Part shown: in pieces, positions 61,375 through 64,000 of the stretch
Numbering within the stretch: position 1 is the first letter of the stretch
How the letters are laid out: each line of letters begins with the position of its first letter
Assembly: GCF_014212355.1 (NCBI RefSeq)
Contig: NZ_JACKXD010000002.1
Span: 124,001-188,000, forward strand
Length of the DNA stretch: 64,000 bases
DNA from: Halobellus ruber
Lineage (GTDB): Archaea > Halobacteriota > Halobacteria > Halobacteriales > Haloferacaceae
Reading direction: 5' to 3'
Notes under the pieces: generated by a model
What the model was told of the DNA's origin: nothing
Database searches by the model: none
What the model saw: only the letters and a program-made list of their open reading frames with translations
Made by a program: the position numbers and the translations under genes

Positions 61375-63467
61375 CGCTGGGTGCCCCCTCGCGCCCGGTC
61401 GCGGTCGGCGGGTCGGGTCAGTCCAGCCGCCGAGAGCCGCTCGAATCCGGCGGCGCGCCGATCGACGGTTTCGAGGAGCGCCTCGTGGGACTCCCCGTCG
61501 CCGCGGAGCCGCTCGAAGGCGGCGCTGTCGCCGCGGTTGAGGACGCCGGTCGACCGGAGTTCGCCCCTCTCACGATCGAACAACGGCGTGAACGACGCGT
61601 CGCCGTCGGAACCGCGGACCTCCTCGATCGCGGCGACGTGCCGGTCGTCACCGTCTCGGACACAGGTCACCACCAGATCGGTCGCGGCGAACGACGACGC
61701 CGGGACCCCGAGGTCGGAGACGACGCGCTCTCGCACTGCGGCCGCGGAATCGCCGTGGATCGTTCCCAGCACCGCGTGGCCGTGCGCGCCGACCCGCATC
61801 GCCTCGTAGAGCGCACCCGCCTCCTCGCCGCGGACTTCGCCGACGACCAGGGCGCCGTCCCCCAGTCTGAGCGCCGAGCGGAGGGCCCGAGCCGGGGAGA
61901 CTGAGCGCCCCGTGGACTCCCCGTTTGCCCCCCCTTCGACGGTCCCGCCCGCGTCGGTGTGGAGGGCCTGCACGTCGCGGTCGCGATCCCGGAGCTCCGC
62001 CACCGGGAGTTCCGGGGTGTCCTCGATCGTCACGACCCGCGTCGACGCCGGGAGTTCCCAGAGCAGCGCGCTCAACAGGGTGGTCTTGCCGGCCCCGCGC
62101 GTGCCGGCCACGATGGTCGCCGCGCCGCGTTCGATCGCCACGGAGAGCGCGGCGGCGGCCCTCGCTCGGAGTGCGCCGGCGGCCACCAGCCGTGGGAGGG
62201 TCCACGCGTCGTCGTCGCGGACACGAAACGCGAACCCGACGCCGTCGCTTGCGGGTGCGGTCACCCCCGCGACCCGGATCTGCTGCCCCGTCTCGGCGAC
62301 GACGGCGGCGTCGAGCGTCGGCGAACTCCGGGAGAACGACCGGCCGCTCTCCCGGCGGAACCGCGAGGCGAGCGCCGCGGCGCCATCGGGGGTCAGCCGG
62401 ACGTTCGTCCGCGTCCGCTCGCCGTTCACGACCACCCTGATTGGCGACTCCGACACCGGTGCCGAGACGACCACGTCCGACACTCGCTCGTCCGCGAAGA
62501 AGTGTTCCAAGACCCCGAGCCCCCGCGTGTGACGGCTCAACACCGCCGCTAGCGTCTCCACCGGCTCGTCCCCGCTGGCGACCCGCCGGACCGCGCGTCC
62601 GGGCGCCCGGGGACCGCCGCCGACCGATCCGTTCGCGAGGAGATCGTAGGCGGCCGCAAGCGTCGCCATCGCGTCGGTACCGAGGTCGTGTGCGACGGGC
62701 CGGAGGTGGTAGACGGGTCCGTCGTCGGTCAGGTAGCGGCGGACGTCGGCGTTCGTTGGGAGTTCGTACGCCGCCTCCTGTGTCGCGTCCGCGGGCAGTC
62801 GCCGCGAAACCAGGGCTTTCGAGAGCGTCGGCCCGACGAACGCCCGGAAGGCGTCGCGGTCGGTCGCGTCCGTTTCCCGCCCGTCGCCGTCGGATTCCCG
62901 CCCGTCGATCACGGCCGACGGTGACTGCTCCGAGACCCGATCTGCGCCCGCCGCCACCCCGGACTCCGCGGCGATCCGGGCCACTGCACCGGCGCGTCCG
63001 GCCGCCCTGCGGGCGGCGGCGATCGGGTCCCGGCGGGCGCGATCCGCGAGCGCCCGGTCGTGGAATCCCACCCGCTCGACGAACCGGCCCGCAGCCAGAA
63101 GCAGCCCGACTGAGCCGTCGTCGTAGGTGCGTTCGACACCGTCGGATCTGGTTCTGACGCCGTCCACGTCGCGTTCGGCCAGCGTGCCGATCACGGTTTC
63201 CCGGCAGGCGGGGCTCGCCGCTAGATCGCCGTCGCCGGGACAGTCGTCGGCGTCGACTACGAGCACCCGTTGCTCCGCGGTGGTCACGCCGCCCAGGCGT
63301 TCGACCGCGACCCGGCACTGGCAGGTCGGCTCCACGTCGTCTCCCGTCCCGTCCGCCGTCGATTCCGACTCGTCCACGACCCCAACCGCCGTCCCGAGGG
63401 CCGCTGCGATCCCGGCAAACGATCCCGGTGGATCACCCCCGAGCGACGGGATGCCGTCCAGAGGCAT
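61371..63467 (-). CDS. tadA: TadA/GspE-type secretion ATPase
   Basis: The 698-residue protein is the motor of a Tad/type IV pilus-like system. Walker A is IVAGTRGAGKTTLLSALL, the Asp box VTIEDTPELPV, Walker B GALVVGEVRGEEAGALYEAM and the His box HAVLGTIHGDSA. The N-terminal 250 residues are specific to haloarchaeal members and hold four cysteines (TCQCRVAV, DADDCPGD, ASPACRET) that could bind a metal. The C-terminal 100 residues are a less conserved domain. It is the first large gene of the operon, followed by tadC. Confidence 0.9.
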   Translation of the reverse strand: MPLDGIPSLGGDPPGSFAGIAAALGTAVGVVDESESTADGTGDDVEPTCQCRVAVERLGGVTTAEQRVLVVDADDCPGDGDLAASPACRETVIGTLAERDVDGVRTRSDGVERTYDDGSVGLLLAAGRFVERVGFHDRALADRARRDPIAAARRAAGRAGAVARIAAESGVAAGADRVSEQSPSAVIDGRESDGDGRETDATDRDAFRAFVGPTLSKALVSRRLPADATQEAAYELPTNADVRRYLTDDGPVYHLRPVAHDLGTDAMATLAAAYDLLANGSVGGGPRAPGRAVRRVASGDEPVETLAAVLSRHTRGLGVLEHFFADERVSDVVVSAPVSESPIRVVVNGERTRTNVRLTPDGAAALASRFRRESGRSFSRSSPTLDAAVVAETGQQIRVAGVTAPASDGVGFAFRVRDDDAWTLPRLVAAGALRARAAAALSVAIERGAATIVAGTRGAGKTTLLSALLWELPASTRVVTIEDTPELPVAELRDRDRDVQALHTDAGGTVEGGANGESTGRSVSPARALRSALRLGDGALVVGEVRGEEAGALYEAMRVGAHGHAVLGTIHGDSAAAVRERVVSDLGVPASSFAATDLVVTCVRDGDDRHVAAIEEVRGSDGDASFTPLFDRERGELRSTGVLNRGDSAAFERLRGDGESHEALLETVDRRAAGFERLSAAGLTRPADRDRARGGTQR

Positions 63468-63509
63468 ACGCCGGGTGGTCCCGTCCCGGTATATAAACGA
63501 TCGGGACGG

Positions 63510-63974
63510 TCACCAGCCGGCGGCCCTGGTGACCACGAGTTCGGGACCGTCGTTGCTGCGAACCAGTGCCAGCGACACCGCGTGCCGGCCGGGCTCCCGG
63601 AAGACGACGGGCCCCTCGGGCGTTCGAAGGGGGACCGGAAGCCGGAGGTGTCGACGGCGGGACGACGACACGGCGTAGGTGACGGTCGGGCGATCCCCCG
63701 GTCCGTCCGGCTGGCCGCCGACCGCGACGAACGCCGGCTTCGCGGCGGCGATCGACCGTGCCGGCAGCCTGAACTCGATCCGTCGGGTCGCCGCCGTCTC
63801 TCGCGTCGCTGTCGCGTCCTCTGTCGTTGCGAGCGACCGGCCGGCGCGCTCGATCCGGTCGACCGTTCCCTCGATCGCCGCGTCCGTCCGGGCCGCCCGA
63901 GCGTCGTCGACGGCCGGGAGGGCGACCGCCAGGGTCGCGACCGCGAGCGCGGCGGCGACGACCAGCCGGATCAC
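63510..63974 (-). CDS. Small exported/anchored protein upstream of tadA
   Basis: The GTG at 63974 gives 154 residues with an N-terminal hydrophobic stretch (MIRLVVAAALAVATLAVALP) that acts as signal or anchor. The outer domain ends NDGPELVVTRAAGW. The start codon overlaps the stop of the next gene upstream (TGA at 63971-63973 on the minus strand). It belongs to the same operon. The function is unknown. Confidence 0.65.
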   Translation of the reverse strand: MIRLVVAAALAVATLAVALPAVDDARAARTDAAIEGTVDRIERAGRSLATTEDATATRETAATRRIEFRLPARSIAAAKPAFVAVGGQPDGPGDRPTVTYAVSSSRRRHLRLPVPLRTPEGPVVFREPGRHAVSLALVRSNDGPELVVTRAAGW

Positions 63975-64000
63975 CGGAACGCGTCGCGGAGTCGGGCCGC
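63971..64000 (-). CDS. C-terminal end of the next operon gene, cut by the window
   Basis: Only nine codons, AARLRDAFR, and a TGA are seen. The stop overlaps the GTG of the gene at 63974. The rest lies beyond the right edge, so nothing can be said of its function. Confidence 0.5.
   Translation of the reverse strand, partial: AARLRDAFR

Overview
The window comes from a haloarchaeon (class Halobacteria). The evidence is acidic proteins in a GC-rich backbone, a family B DNA polymerase with inteins, PAN, Mre11-Rad50, glycerol-1-phosphate dehydrogenase, a TFB, Tat-exported halocyanins, ISH8-type insertion sequences, and TATA elements about 26 bases before start codons (leaderless transcripts). I cannot name the genus. 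I see no rRNA, tRNA or CRISPR array.

Bases 1 to about 11,612 are an accessory island with visibly lower GC. It holds two HNH nucleases built from homing-endonuclease-associated repeats, a frameshifted plasmid-type gene with a second copy of its 5' end, two inverted ISH8-like elements of 1,403 bp, a Tat-lipoprotein form of a phage tail-tube protein, a truncated tnpB with its end hairpin, an extra TFB, a 34-codon ORF and an IS6-family element that marks the edge. Several island genes have the same kind of stem-loop in their leaders (loop like A(T/G)GGGTG). This is the strongest candidate for something undescribed.

Bases 11,613 to 29,900 are ordinary chromosome: an HTH regulator, a phosphoesterase, an FAD oxidoreductase, a threonine-synthase-like protein without its catalytic lysine, a DtxR regulator with a palindromic operator coupled to a GDT1-type Mn transporter, a LysE exporter, egsA, a DUF420 protein, a glycosyltransferase, a halocyanin, an S9 peptidase, a GAF/PAS sensor, the methylmalonyl-CoA mutase B12 subunit with its MeaB chaperone, a hydrolase and a degenerate NAD-kinase-like protein.

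Bases 29,917 to 35,449 hold a respiratory cluster: split cytochrome b (b6-like and subunit-IV-like), a membrane-anchored halocyanin and several small membrane proteins. No Rieske gene is present. Bases 35,484 to 44,168 hold genome maintenance and proteolysis genes: nth, rad50, mre11 with a coupled small gene, a MarR-like protein, PAN and small haloarchaeal proteins. Bases 44,340 to 50,933 encode PolB with three inteins (1,298 of 2,197 residues). sufCBD follows.

Bases 54,743 to 64,000 are a leftward Tad/type IV pilus-like secretion operon (ATPase, TadC-like membrane protein, pilin-like and large anchored proteins) that continues past the right edge. An 80-bp palindromic MITE-like repeat occurs twice in full and once in part at gene ends.
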